Origin: an uncultured Lachnospiraceae bacterium
GTDB taxonomy: Bacteria > Bacillota > Clostridia > Lachnospirales > Lachnospiraceae
DNA length: 64,000 bases
Direction: 5' to 3'
Assembly: GCA_910588215.1 (NCBI GenBank)
Contig: CAJUQJ010000009.1
Location: forward strand, 1 to 64,000
Position 1 is the stretch's first letter, and each line of letters begins with the position of its first letter. The translations under genes and the position numbers were made by a program. The notes under the pieces are model-generated. The model did no database searches. It saw only the letters and a list, made by a program, of their open reading frames with translations, and had not been told where the DNA came from. Positions 50,353 through 59,162 of the stretch are shown one piece after another.

Positions 50353-50424
50353 GATACTGTACACTCCCCTTTCCGCAAAACTGCACTGTCCAGATTATAG
50401 CACGGATTCCGGTAAAAGAGAAAA

Positions 50425-50457
50425 TGTTACTAAAAGAAAGTGTATATTTTCGTAACA
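50425..50457. promoter_or_regulatory. Inverted repeat upstream of module B regulator
   Basis: TGTTACTAAAA and TTTTCGTAACA form an 11-bp dyad with one mismatch, spaced by 11 nt, a plausible regulator-binding site. The minus-strand CTGTTAC half also occurs upstream of the module B ATPase. Confidence 0.45.
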
Positions 50458-50516
50458 GTTTAGCCCAGGTCTTTGCATTTACTGCAAAGGCCGTGAGAAC
50501 GCATAAAGGTTGAGAA

Positions 50517-50562
50517 GAATCCGGCCTCTTTGCCGAAGGCAAATCTGGAATAGGCCGGATTC
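50517..50562 (-). terminator. Terminator after module C permease
   Basis: GAATCCGGCCT and AGGCCGGATTC are a perfect 11-bp stem with an inner TTTGCC/GGCAAA hairpin, followed on the minus strand by TTCTTCTC. It separates module C from module B. Confidence 0.7.
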
Positions 50563-50590
50563 AGTAACTAGGAATCCGAAGGCTGAATAG

Positions 50591-53092
50591 TTACATATTT
50601 TCCACAATCCCCATCTTCGATATCCTCCGGAGCGGTACTGCCGTCGCGGACAGACACGCCGCCACCGATACTGCTGCAGCCTCAAGGATCGGCACCACCG
50701 GCACGGGCACAAGTGTCAGCGTATTGGACGTGGCCGCTTCCGTCAGCATAGTGCACAGATAACCGCCGATACTGCCGATCACTGCCGCGGTCATACCATA
50801 GTAGACACCCTCCCACAGAAAAGTCCTGTACAGGCTTTCTACACTCATACCGACCGCCCTCTGCGTTCCAATCTCCGTTACTCTCGTATGGATATTGGTA
50901 TAGACCGTATTGATGATATTCAGGATTCCGATCAGCCCGATCAGCAAGATCAATCCCCAGGCCAGCAGATTGATCTGGGATGCGCTCTCTGCAAGCTGTC
51001 TGTCCGTCTGTTCATAAGATACCCATATCGTCCCGGCTCGTCGGCCACAAAGCCCTTCCAGCTTCTTCTCAAAAGACGTCCGGTCGGCATCTGCTTCCAG
51101 TATCGGCCGCAATTCCGCATAGTTCTCTCTTCCAGTCAGCTCCGCATAAATCCGGTCGCTGACGATCACCTGCACGCCATTGATAAAGCCACTGTTACCG
51201 ACACTGAAATATCCGTCATAACCGCTCATGGATAACAATACCGGCAGTCTCTTTCCCGCCACGGTGATCGTCTCTCCCTCCCCGATACTGGTCGTTCCGA
51301 TCGTCTCCCCTTCTATCTCAATCTGCAACGGATTGCGCACAACACATCCTTTTCCTGCCTTCAACTCATCCAGCACACCCTCCGACAGACTTTCCGCAAA
51401 AGCATGATCCATCCAACTGTCGTTAAATCCAAATATCTGAAAAGTCTCCCCGATCCCCAGTCCAAAGTCTGTTCCGATTCCCACCGGTCTGTACTGTGCA
51501 TCCAATTCGTAAAGGGAGAACTGCTGTGCCGCCACTGCAGCCACATTCCGGTCTGCCGTCATACCCGCCAGTTCGTCTGTCGTGAATCCTTCATACTCAT
51601 TGACCACCGAATAATCCCCCAGATGCTCCGGCACTGCAGACGAAACGTCCAACAGAGAAAGAAACCCCTGCAGCGTGATAAACACCGTAATACTCATGAC
51701 CAGAGACAGGATCGTCAGGACCGTGCGGCTTTTATTGCGCTGCAGATTGAGCCTTGCGTAATAGCGTTCAAAGTTCCGTATGTTTCGCATTTTACGGCTT
51801 TTCCGTTTAAGTTTCCTGCCGTTCATGCCATGCATGGCCGTGACCGGAGAGACCCTGGCCGCGTACCAGGCCGCCGGCATCGCTGCCAAATGAGCCGCCG
51901 CAAAGGCGATCAGCGCGCTAAATGCAAGGAATCCCCATTTACCGGAATCGTTGGCAGCGATCAACTCTTGCAGCTGGCCGGCATCCTGCGCCAGAAACAG
52001 TTCCGGCGAAAGCAGATCCAGTGCCGCGATAAGAATCCCTTCCGCAGACAGCCTTCCAAGCATCAGCCCCACCGGGATACCCAGTGCGCACAGCAAAGAC
52101 ACTTCCTTTGCCACGATAGCGTATAGCTGCCCCTTCCGCGCGCCGATTGCCCGCAGGATCCCATACTGTCCTGTCCGTCTCGCCACAGCGATCTTCAAGA
52201 TATTGTAGATCACCAGCCCTGCCGCCGTAAGGATCAGGCCAGCTACCAGGATACCGGCCAGCATCATATAAGAAAACCCCGAGTCATCTACGCCGACCAT
52301 CCCTATAGAACTGTCTGTCTCCTCACGGTAACGAATGCCCAGCGCATTCAGATAAAGGCTGTTGTAAAGCAGATCCAGTTCGTGCAGTTCCAACTTCTCA
52401 CTGATATCTTCCATGCAGGCTTGAAATCTCTTCTCGTCTTTCACCCGCACATCTATATTGTAATATAAATACGCAGACGGCAATACTGCCTTTGCCGTAC
52501 CCTCGCCGACCAGGCCCACGATCGAACCGGTCGTATAGCCTAAGTAATTGCTTTCCGTGATGCCGGTAAGAACAAAATCCGCCTGATACTCGTAATTCTC
52601 TACGACAACGCCGTGCCGCAGTGCCTTCGACAGAGACAGCGGTATCTTGTCCCCGACTTTTCCTTTAAATCCGAGAAACTGCAACGCATTTTTCGGCAAC
52701 GCGATCTCCATCGGCGCCTCCGGCAGCCGTCCCTCTGCCAGCTTTGTGTATGCAGGGACCGTCTCAATACTGTCTCCCTGGTACTCCGTCAGACCCAGAC
52801 GCAGCAGGTCGTTCAATTCCATGCTGCCGACGGAAACTGACCGCCCCGTATAGGAAAACCGTTCATCCGTTTCCAACATCCGTGCCTTCTCCTCGTTAAG
52901 CTGTAGCAAAGTCGCATGGAAATCTCCCCCGAGCATGACAGCCTGCTGCCTGCGCATGGCCGAAAGCACTCCCACGGACTGTCCGACTGCGGCAGTCATC
53001 AACGTTGATAGTATGATCGCTGCCAGGATCAGAAATGACACGATTTTCTGTTCCCGGATTTCTTTCCATGCCAATGTATGATATGATCTCAT
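50591..53092 (-). CDS. Module C: large FtsX-type ABC permease
   Basis: This 833-residue permease has an N-terminal span (FLILAAIILSTLMTAAVGQS), an extracytoplasmic domain, and three spans around 270-400 including VARRTGQYGILRAIGARKGQL. A second unit follows: span TVLTILSLVMSITVFITLQ, domain, then spans with HTRVTEIGTQRAVGMSVESL. Two FtsX domains, ten predicted helices. The ATG has GGAGG 7 nt upstream. It is last in the transporter operon, 47 nt after the ATPase. Likely an exporter or sensor partner for a membrane-active antibiotic. Confidence 0.9.
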   Translation of the reverse strand: MRSYHTLAWKEIREQKIVSFLILAAIILSTLMTAAVGQSVGVLSAMRRQQAVMLGGDFHATLLQLNEEKARMLETDERFSYTGRSVSVGSMELNDLLRLGLTEYQGDSIETVPAYTKLAEGRLPEAPMEIALPKNALQFLGFKGKVGDKIPLSLSKALRHGVVVENYEYQADFVLTGITESNYLGYTTGSIVGLVGEGTAKAVLPSAYLYYNIDVRVKDEKRFQACMEDISEKLELHELDLLYNSLYLNALGIRYREETDSSIGMVGVDDSGFSYMMLAGILVAGLILTAAGLVIYNILKIAVARRTGQYGILRAIGARKGQLYAIVAKEVSLLCALGIPVGLMLGRLSAEGILIAALDLLSPELFLAQDAGQLQELIAANDSGKWGFLAFSALIAFAAAHLAAMPAAWYAARVSPVTAMHGMNGRKLKRKSRKMRNIRNFERYYARLNLQRNKSRTVLTILSLVMSITVFITLQGFLSLLDVSSAVPEHLGDYSVVNEYEGFTTDELAGMTADRNVAAVAAQQFSLYELDAQYRPVGIGTDFGLGIGETFQIFGFNDSWMDHAFAESLSEGVLDELKAGKGCVVRNPLQIEIEGETIGTTSIGEGETITVAGKRLPVLLSMSGYDGYFSVGNSGFINGVQVIVSDRIYAELTGRENYAELRPILEADADRTSFEKKLEGLCGRRAGTIWVSYEQTDRQLAESASQINLLAWGLILLIGLIGILNIINTVYTNIHTRVTEIGTQRAVGMSVESLYRTFLWEGVYYGMTAAVIGSIGGYLCTMLTEAATSNTLTLVPVPVVPILEAAAVSVAACLSATAVPLRRISKMGIVENM

Positions 53093-53108
53093 ATGACTCC
53101 TCCATTCT

Positions 53109-53131
53109 TTTCTCCATTCAGAAGCGCTTTA
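53109..53131 (-). repeat. Partial copy of the dispersed repeat
   Basis: The minus strand reads AAAGCGCTTCTGAATGGAGA, matching the 3' end of the dispersed repeat, just before the permease ribosome site. Confidence 0.4.
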
Positions 53132-53138
53132 CATTCAT

Positions 53139-53828
53139 TCACCCTTCCGACAGTCTCCCGTCCTCGATCACAAGCTGTCTCTTTGCTCGCTGCGCTATCC
53201 GGCTGTCATGGGTGATCACGACAAGCGTTTTTCCGAATCTGTGATGAATCTCTTCCAGCATCCGCATCACATCTTTACCGTTCTTGCTGTCCAGATTTCC
53301 GGTCGGTTCATCCGCGAAGATAATGTCCGGCTCTGCGATCAGCGCGCGGGCGATCGCCACTCGCTGCTGCTGCCCGCCAGAAAGTTCATGGGGCAGATGC
53401 GTCAGCCGGTCACTCAGCCCCAGCAGATCCGTTAACTGTTCCAAGTAAGAGGATATCTTCTGTCCGCCTTTCGGACCCGTTGCCTTCCTGCCATCCAGCA
53501 GAAGCGGCATCAGAATATTCTCCTGCGCCGTCAATACCGGCAGCAGCTGGAACTGTTGAAAGATAAACCCAATCCTTCTACGTCGAAAAGCCGACAATTC
53601 CCTGTCGCTCATTCCGTAGATATCCTGTCCGTCATAGAGCAGTCTGCCCGCCGTCGGACGGTCCAGTCCCGATAACAGATGCAGCAGGGTGCTCTTTCCG
53701 CTGCCGGACGGCCCCATGATCGACAAGAAGTCACCGGGCTTTATCGTCAGAGTGACCTCCCAAAGCGCGGTAACCTGACTGCCGCCGCTTCCATATGTCT
53801 TGCTTACATTCTTTGCTTCGATCAACAT
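53139..53828 (-). CDS. Module C: ABC transporter ATPase
   Basis: This 229-residue LolD/BceA-type ATPase has Walker A GPSGSGKSTLLHLLSG, Q-loop FIFQQFQLLPVLTA, signature LSGGQQQRVAIARALI, Walker B IIFADEPTGNLDS, H-loop VVITHDSRIA. ATG 53828 is chosen, with GGGAGAG upstream; a GTG three codons earlier overlaps the ribosome site. It starts the transporter operon behind the conserved repeat site at 53903-53934. Confidence 0.92.
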   Translation of the reverse strand: MLIEAKNVSKTYGSGGSQVTALWEVTLTIKPGDFLSIMGPSGSGKSTLLHLLSGLDRPTAGRLLYDGQDIYGMSDRELSAFRRRRIGFIFQQFQLLPVLTAQENILMPLLLDGRKATGPKGGQKISSYLEQLTDLLGLSDRLTHLPHELSGGQQQRVAIARALIAEPDIIFADEPTGNLDSKNGKDVMRMLEEIHHRFGKTLVVITHDSRIAQRAKRQLVIEDGRLSEG

Positions 53829-53902
53829 AAAAAACACTCTCCCTTTCGTTTACTTCGGATGCTGCTGGCGATCAGCCACTCATCACGCAGCTCCTAAAGG
53901 AG

Positions 53903-53934
53903 AGTGTAAATCATAAATCTCAAAAAAGTCTCAA
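53903..53934 (-). promoter_or_regulatory. Conserved direct-repeat operator and -10 before module C transporter
   Basis: On the minus strand TTGAGA-N5-TTGAGA is followed by N9 and TACACT (53903-53908). The 19-bp site is identical at 18 positions to that at 55883-55901. The 11-bp period is typical of OmpR-family binding. It overlaps the 3' end of the kinase gene. Confidence 0.75.
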
Positions 53935-55124
53935 GAATCTCTCTGGCATGCAAACACGGCCATTGCCCGCGCTCCGCCCCCTTCTTCTTTAGTCCCATTT
54001 TCCAGTCGGAGCACTCCGCCATGTTTACCGCAAAGTATCCGGCTGCTATAAAGCCCCATCCCGAAATGCACCGTATCCGCCGACGCTGCCTTTTTGCCAT
54101 GCACTGTATCCGCCGCTTTCCCAAAGGGCTTCGGCCCTTCTTTTACAAGCCACGCCGGATATCCCGGCCCGTCATCCCACACGGAAAGCGTCAGCAGCCT
54201 CTCTTCCTGCCGCAGGGATATCTTCACCTCCCGCTTTGCGAAACGTACCGCATTGCCGATCAGATTCTCCGCCACTGTAAGAAAAATCCCGTGATCCACG
54301 TTCACCCCTGTCACTCCCTGCACCAGGACCGATACCCGCAGGGACGGCTCACCCGCTGCCGCTGACGGTCCGTGCATTGCCATAAAAAGCGACGCCGTCT
54401 CTTCCAGTTCCTGCTCCAATACCGTCCCATCGACCCCTTTTCTACAGACCGGCATCTGCTCCAGCCGCTGTATGCTGCTCATGGCCTCCACATATCGCTC
54501 TATGCGCAGCGTATACGTCTCCAATCGTCTAAGCGCCTGTTCCCGTCCCACCGCGTCCTCGATGTCCTGCCGCAGCAGCTTCACCGTTCCCTTCAAGACC
54601 GTGACCGGATTGCGCAGATCATGGGAAAAGGCCGCATTCAACCGCCTGCGCTCTTCCGCCTGCCGCCACAGCTCCTGATTAGTCCTTTGCAGCTCTCCCC
54701 GCATCGTCTCAAAAGCCGCGCAGACCTGCCCCAACTCATCCCCTGACACCGCAGAGATCGTAAAATCCAGATCCTGCATCCCGATCCGCTCTGTTCCTTC
54801 CCTGAGAATCCGAATCGGCTCTTTCAGCTTCCATTTATAGAAAAGCGCCCCGGCCATTCCCAGCCCGCCCACCGGAAGTACCAGTGCAGTCAGCATCGAA
54901 ATTCTGCCCAGCCATTCCATGATCCTCTCCTGCTGCGGCGACGGCTTCTCCAATTCTGTCATCGTACCGTCATAGCTGATCGCAATACCCCCTCTAGGAA
55001 TCCCTTCCCCTATCTTTAGACAGGCAGCATAGATCCCTGCCGTCAGCAGCAGCGCCATCGACAAACACACTACCGAAAGTAGGAAAAAGGAGCGCCGTAA
55101 TCCCATATTTCTCAATCGTTCCAT
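53931..55124 (-). CDS. Module C: sensor histidine kinase with HAMP domain
   Basis: This 397-residue kinase has TM1 (FFLLSVVCLSMALLLTAGIYA), a ~45-residue outside loop, and TM2 (MLTALVLPVGGLGMAGALFY). A HAMP-like segment (LKEPIRILREGTERIGMQDL) precedes HisKA (NAAFSHDLRNPVTVLKGTVKLL), and the ATPase domain has VAENLIGNAVRFA, WDDGPGYP and GMGLYSSRILCGKHGG. The H box FSHDLRNP and HATPase features differ from those of modules A and B, so it is a separate subfamily. It overlaps the regulator gene by 13 nt. Confidence 0.9.
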   Translation of the reverse strand: MERLRNMGLRRSFFLLSVVCLSMALLLTAGIYAACLKIGEGIPRGGIAISYDGTMTELEKPSPQQERIMEWLGRISMLTALVLPVGGLGMAGALFYKWKLKEPIRILREGTERIGMQDLDFTISAVSGDELGQVCAAFETMRGELQRTNQELWRQAEERRRLNAAFSHDLRNPVTVLKGTVKLLRQDIEDAVGREQALRRLETYTLRIERYVEAMSSIQRLEQMPVCRKGVDGTVLEQELEETASLFMAMHGPSAAAGEPSLRVSVLVQGVTGVNVDHGIFLTVAENLIGNAVRFAKREVKISLRQEERLLTLSVWDDGPGYPAWLVKEGPKPFGKAADTVHGKKAASADTVHFGMGLYSSRILCGKHGGVLRLENGTKEEGGGARAMAVFACQRDS

Positions 55125-55789
55125 TTATACCCACACCCCCAAACCGTCGCGATATAGCCGTGCAGTGTGTGGGCAGCCAATTTCGCCCGGATCTTCCGAA
55201 TATGCTCCATCACCACATCATTGTTGCCGTCCCCTTCCAGTCCCCAGACTGCCTCATAGATATGCTCCCTGTCAAAGACCTGCCCTGCATGGAGCGACAG
55301 CAGTTCCACAATATCAAACTCTCTTCTGGACAAAGAAATCTCCTCCCCGCAGACTGCCGCCGTCCGGGCAGAATAGTCCACACAAAGTTCTCCTTCCCCG
55401 AAAAAGCGCACCGTGGCACTGTCATGCCTGCGCCGTTCCCGCCGCAGATGCGCCTCCACCCGCGCCCCCAGCTCGTCCAGGTCAAAAGGCTTCACAATAT
55501 AGTCATCCGCCCCGGCCCCAAATCCCCGGACCTTGTCAGCCGCCTCCATACGGGCCGTAAGAAACAGGATCGGACAAGTGATATACGCCCAGATCTTCTG
55601 ACAGACCGTCAGCCCGTCCATCCCCGGCATATTGATGTCCAGCAAGATCAGGTCCGGTGCTGTCGTCACCATGCGCAGCGCTTCCTCGCCGCTGTAAGCC
55701 GTAAGTACCTCATAACGTGGTTCAAAATAACGCTTCATCATGTCCACGATTCCCGTCTCATCATCTACGATCAACAATTTAGGCTTCAT
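55112..55789 (-). CDS. Module C: OmpR-family response regulator
   Basis: This 225-residue regulator has a receiver with LLIVDDETGIVDMM, phospho-Asp in LILLDINMPGMDG, and Lys in DDYIVKPFDLDEL. The winged helix is EISLSRREFDIVELLS ... NDVVMEHIRKIRAKL ... TVWGCGYKWND. ATG 55789 has GGAGG upstream. It heads the regulator operon behind a direct-repeat site repeated before the transporter genes, so it likely activates both. Confidence 0.92.
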   Translation of the reverse strand: MKPKLLIVDDETGIVDMMKRYFEPRYEVLTAYSGEEALRMVTTAPDLILLDINMPGMDGLTVCQKIWAYITCPILFLTARMEAADKVRGFGAGADDYIVKPFDLDELGARVEAHLRRERRRHDSATVRFFGEGELCVDYSARTAAVCGEEISLSRREFDIVELLSLHAGQVFDREHIYEAVWGLEGDGNNDVVMEHIRKIRAKLAAHTLHGYIATVWGCGYKWND

Positions 55790-55869
55790 GAAGTCTTTCC
55801 TCCCGTCTCTCCGGTCTTTCCCGCACACATTTACCGCCGTATCGATCGGGCAGCGCTGCCCTCTCTTAT

Positions 55870-55901
55870 AGTATAACCGCCAAATCTCAAAAATGTCTCA
55901 A
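55870..55901 (-). promoter_or_regulatory. Conserved direct-repeat operator and -10 before module C regulator
   Basis: The minus strand has TTGAGA-N5-TTGAGA, N9, then TATACT (55870-55875), the same geometry as at 53903-53934. Confidence 0.75.
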
Positions 55902-55975
55902 ATGCCGTTATCCTCTTCCCTGAGATCAAGGATAAGTTTACGGAATCCTGTTGAGGAAAGCTTCACTCTGCGCTC

Positions 55976-56341
55976 TCACGCATTCCTCGTCGCCACCACG
56001 TCCACACCGGTCCCCGCCGCATCAGCGAGGATCACATCTCCGATGTGCACCGGTGCTTTCACGGTAATACCCTTAAGCGCCCTCATACAGTCGAAGATCT
56101 TATCTTTAGGGATATCTTCTTTTGTCTTCACGGAGATCATTTCCACAAGACCGCCCTCCACTTTCACAGTGGAAGTGACGATCCTGGTCGGGTTCGTTAC
56201 CTCTTTTCGGGCATAGGCATCACCCCGCGGACAGGTATTGCCGGATACGCTCACGATCTCCCTGCCATCCATCTCCACCGTGACCGGACAGCCCATGGGA
56301 CAGCCGATACAGATCAGTTCTCTTTTTCCCACAGTCATCAT
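55976..56341 (-). CDS. DUF1667 protein of glycerol-3-phosphate oxidation operon
   Basis: This 121-residue protein has N-terminal cysteines ELICIGCPMGCPVTVEM and a fourth Cys in GNTCPRGDAYARKEV, a probable Fe-S or metal site as in the DUF1667 family. The remainder forms an alpha/beta unit (RIVTSTVKVEGG, MISVKTKEDIPKDKI). The start overlaps the oxidoreductase stop by 4 nt. In many clostridia this protein follows GlpA- and GlpB-like genes, where it may replace GlpC as an electron-transfer subunit; this role is inferred from context. Confidence 0.85.
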   Translation of the reverse strand: MMTVGKRELICIGCPMGCPVTVEMDGREIVSVSGNTCPRGDAYARKEVTNPTRIVTSTVKVEGGLVEMISVKTKEDIPKDKIFDCMRALKGITVKAPVHIGDVILADAAGTGVDVVATRNA

Positions 56342-57606
56342 ACCTCCTCCAGCTTCACCGTGATCGTCTGCAGATCCGGATACTGTAACAGTTCTTCTCT
56401 CTTCAGCTTCACCTCTTCCATCTCCCCCGGCGCCATCACCGGACGTTTCCTGTGAAGGATCCGCTCCTCATCCAGGTAGACACTCACGAAGCAATTCTTA
56501 TATACGCCGCCGACTCTGAACCGAAGGGTCTGGATATCCTCCATACGCTCCACATTGATCCTGGACGGCACCGTATAGCGCACGCCGTCCACCGCCCGGA
56601 TCTCTACCGTGCGGCCTGCTGTCTGTCTCATGCCAGCTGTATGCACATAGCGGGCCGCATTCCGCCCCGCTGCCGCAGCTTCTTCCGAGACAAAATCCAC
56701 CAGATCGTGCACATGAAGCACATTGCCGCAGGCGAACACGCCCTCGATATTTGTCTCCAGGCTTTCATTGACCACAGGCCCGGAAGTCACTCTGCTAAGT
56801 TCCACACCCATACCGCTTGATAACTCATTCTCCGGGATCAGTCCCACCGACAACAGCAGCGTATCGCACTCGTATGCCTCCTCCGTACCGGGGATCGGCC
56901 TGCCCTTCTCGTCCACCTGTGCCAGTGTGATGCCTTCCACCCGTTCCTTCCCACGGATGTCCACGACAGTATGACTGAGTTTCAAGGGAATCCCATAGTC
57001 ATCCAGGCACTGTACGATATTCCGCTTCAGACCGCCGGAATAGGGCATCAATTCCGCTACCACCTGCACTTGTGCCCCCTCCAGCGTCATGCGCCTGGCC
57101 ATGATCAAACCGATATCACCGGATCCTAAAATGACCACCTTGCGTCCCGGCAGACAGCCCTCCATATTGACCAGCCGCTGGGCCGTTCCGGCAGAGAAAA
57201 TGCCTGCCGGACGATAGCCCGGAATATTCAGCGCACCCCGGGAGCGCTCCCTGCATCCCATTGCCAGGATGACCGCCCCGGCCTTGACCTCAAACAGCCC
57301 ATCCGTGCTGTTCATCGCTGTTACTACCTTATCACTGCTGATATCCATGACCATCGTATGGAGCTTATATTCGATTCGCAATTCCTTCACCTGCTCGATA
57401 AACCGCTCCGCATACTCCGGCCCCGTCAGTTCTTCCTTAAACGTATGCAGACCGAATCCGTTGTGAATACACTGGTTCAAAATACCGCCCAGCTCCTTAT
57501 CCCGCTCCAGGATCAAGATGCTGTCCGTACCGCTTTTCTTCGCGCAGACCGCTGCCGAAAGTCCTGCCGGTCCGCCTCCGATAATTATAATATCATATGT
57601 TTTCAC
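56338..57606 (-). CDS. FAD/NAD(P)-dependent oxidoreductase, GlpB-like
   Basis: This 422-residue pyridine nucleotide-disulphide oxidoreductase fold protein has the FAD motif DIIIIGGGPAGLSAAVCAKK, a second nucleotide motif VVILGSGDIGLIMARRM, and the ATG/GD motif NIEGVFACGNVLHVHDLVD. No redox-active CxxC is seen in the first domain. GTG 57606 has GAGGAAA 9 nt upstream. It lies between GlpA-like and DUF1667 genes, so it probably passes electrons from glycerol-3-phosphate oxidation. Confidence 0.85.
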   Translation of the reverse strand: MKTYDIIIIGGGPAGLSAAVCAKKSGTDSILILERDKELGGILNQCIHNGFGLHTFKEELTGPEYAERFIEQVKELRIEYKLHTMVMDISSDKVVTAMNSTDGLFEVKAGAVILAMGCRERSRGALNIPGYRPAGIFSAGTAQRLVNMEGCLPGRKVVILGSGDIGLIMARRMTLEGAQVQVVAELMPYSGGLKRNIVQCLDDYGIPLKLSHTVVDIRGKERVEGITLAQVDEKGRPIPGTEEAYECDTLLLSVGLIPENELSSGMGVELSRVTSGPVVNESLETNIEGVFACGNVLHVHDLVDFVSEEAAAAGRNAARYVHTAGMRQTAGRTVEIRAVDGVRYTVPSRINVERMEDIQTLRFRVGGVYKNCFVSVYLDEERILHRKRPVMAPGEMEEVKLKREELLQYPDLQTITVKLEEV

Positions 57607-57638
57607 GTGTCATTTCCTCATTTTCCAATACTTAAAAT

Positions 57639-59075
57639 CTACAGCGCATCTTTATTCACCCCAACCACGATCTTAGACGCACCGCCTGCCTTCGTGATCT
57701 CGCCGATCGTCTTCCCACACTCCCTGGCAAGGATCTCCATGACTCTGGGTGAACAGAACCCGGCCTGGCATCGTCCCATCCCGGCTCTCGTCCTGCGCTT
57801 AACACCGTCTAGGGATCTCGCCCCGAGGGGTCTTCTTATAGCATCGATGATTTCCCCCTCCGTCACCATCTCACAACGGCAGATGATATTTCCGTAGGCC
57901 GGCTTTTCTTCAAGCAGCCGCATACGCTCCTCCCTGGACAGTTCCTGCGGATTCAAGATGCCTTTTCTCGTCCCGACGAACTGCGGATCCTCTTCCGACT
58001 GCAGTATCTCCCGTACGATCCCGGCCGCCATCACACCGATGGCCGGGCTGGCCGTCAACCCCGGAGATTCGATACCTGCACAGTCCACGAACCCCTCAGC
58101 GCCTTCCACTTCGCCGATCATAAACTCGTGATGTTCCTCATGGGCGCGCAGTCCCGCAAAGGAAGTGATCACAGACCGCATGGGCAGATCCTTCACATTA
58201 TCCCCCGCCTTGCGCAGCACCTGGTCAAGGCCTGCCCTTGTCGTGTTAACGCCCTCTTTGTCTTCCGTATCAATGGCCGTCGGCCCTATCAGCAGATTAC
58301 CGTGTACCGTGGGCGTCACCAGCACACCTTTGCCATACTTGCCGGGAAGTGCGAAGATGACTCTGGACACATGAGCGCCCGCCGATTTATCCAGCAGACA
58401 GTAGTCCCCTCTCCTCGGCATGATCTTGATCTTCTGTTCACTGACCATATTATGGATCGTATCCGCATAGACGCCTGCGGCGTTGACCACACATTTTGCC
58501 TCGTACTGTCCCTGGTCTGTCTCGATCAGCCACCCGCGCTCCGTCTTCCGGATCCCCTGCACTTCGGTATCAAACCGGAACTCTACGCCGTTGGCCGCCG
58601 CATTCTCTGCGAACGCAATGTTCATGCCAAAGGGACAGACGATGCCCGCTGTCGATGCATACAACGCCGCCACCGCATCCTCCGAGATATTCGGCTCCAT
58701 CCGGCGCAGTTCTTCCTTCTCCACGATTCGCAATCCTTCTACGCCATTGGCTATCCCCCTGTCATAGAGCGCCTGCAGGCTCGGTCTCTCCTCCTCATCC
58801 CGGCAGACCACCAGAGAGCCGATCCTCCGGAACGCAAAGTCCAATTCCTTCGACAACCGTTCCATCATCTGATTGCCCTGCACATTCAACTTTGCCATCA
58901 GGGAGCCCACCGGTGCATCGTACCCCGCATGGACGATCGCGCTGTTCGCCTTCGACGTACCGCAGCATACATCCTCCGCTTTCTCCAATACACATATCCT
59001 GATCCGATATCTGGAAAGTTCTCGCGCCGTGGCACAGCCGGACACACCGGCGCCGATAATGATCACGTCATACAT
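57639..59075 (-). CDS. GlpA-like glycerol-3-phosphate dehydrogenase with BFD-like [2Fe-2S] domain
   Basis: This 478-residue flavoprotein has the FAD motif DVIIIGAGVSGCATARELSRY, DAO-fold sequence VLEKAEDVCCGTSKANSAIVHAGYD, NAAGVYADTIH, and PTVHGNLLIGPTAI. A C-terminal BFD-like iron-sulfur domain has NIICRCEMVTEGEI ... GMGRCQAGFC (C-x-C and C-x4-C). This matches anaerobic GlpA rather than aerobic GlpD. It oxidises glycerol-3-phosphate to dihydroxyacetone phosphate (inferred from the adjacent glpK). GGAGC lies upstream of the ATG. Confidence 0.85.
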   Translation of the reverse strand: MYDVIIIGAGVSGCATARELSRYRIRICVLEKAEDVCCGTSKANSAIVHAGYDAPVGSLMAKLNVQGNQMMERLSKELDFAFRRIGSLVVCRDEEERPSLQALYDRGIANGVEGLRIVEKEELRRMEPNISEDAVAALYASTAGIVCPFGMNIAFAENAAANGVEFRFDTEVQGIRKTERGWLIETDQGQYEAKCVVNAAGVYADTIHNMVSEQKIKIMPRRGDYCLLDKSAGAHVSRVIFALPGKYGKGVLVTPTVHGNLLIGPTAIDTEDKEGVNTTRAGLDQVLRKAGDNVKDLPMRSVITSFAGLRAHEEHHEFMIGEVEGAEGFVDCAGIESPGLTASPAIGVMAAGIVREILQSEEDPQFVGTRKGILNPQELSREERMRLLEEKPAYGNIICRCEMVTEGEIIDAIRRPLGARSLDGVKRRTRAGMGRCQAGFCSPRVMEILARECGKTIGEITKAGGASKIVVGVNKDAL

Positions 59076-59162
59076 AGTTTCTCTGCTCCAATCTCTCTTG
59101 TTATCCTTCTATTCATGTTACTATACATGGTCAGCCGCTCACAGTAACCTACTCTTCTATTA

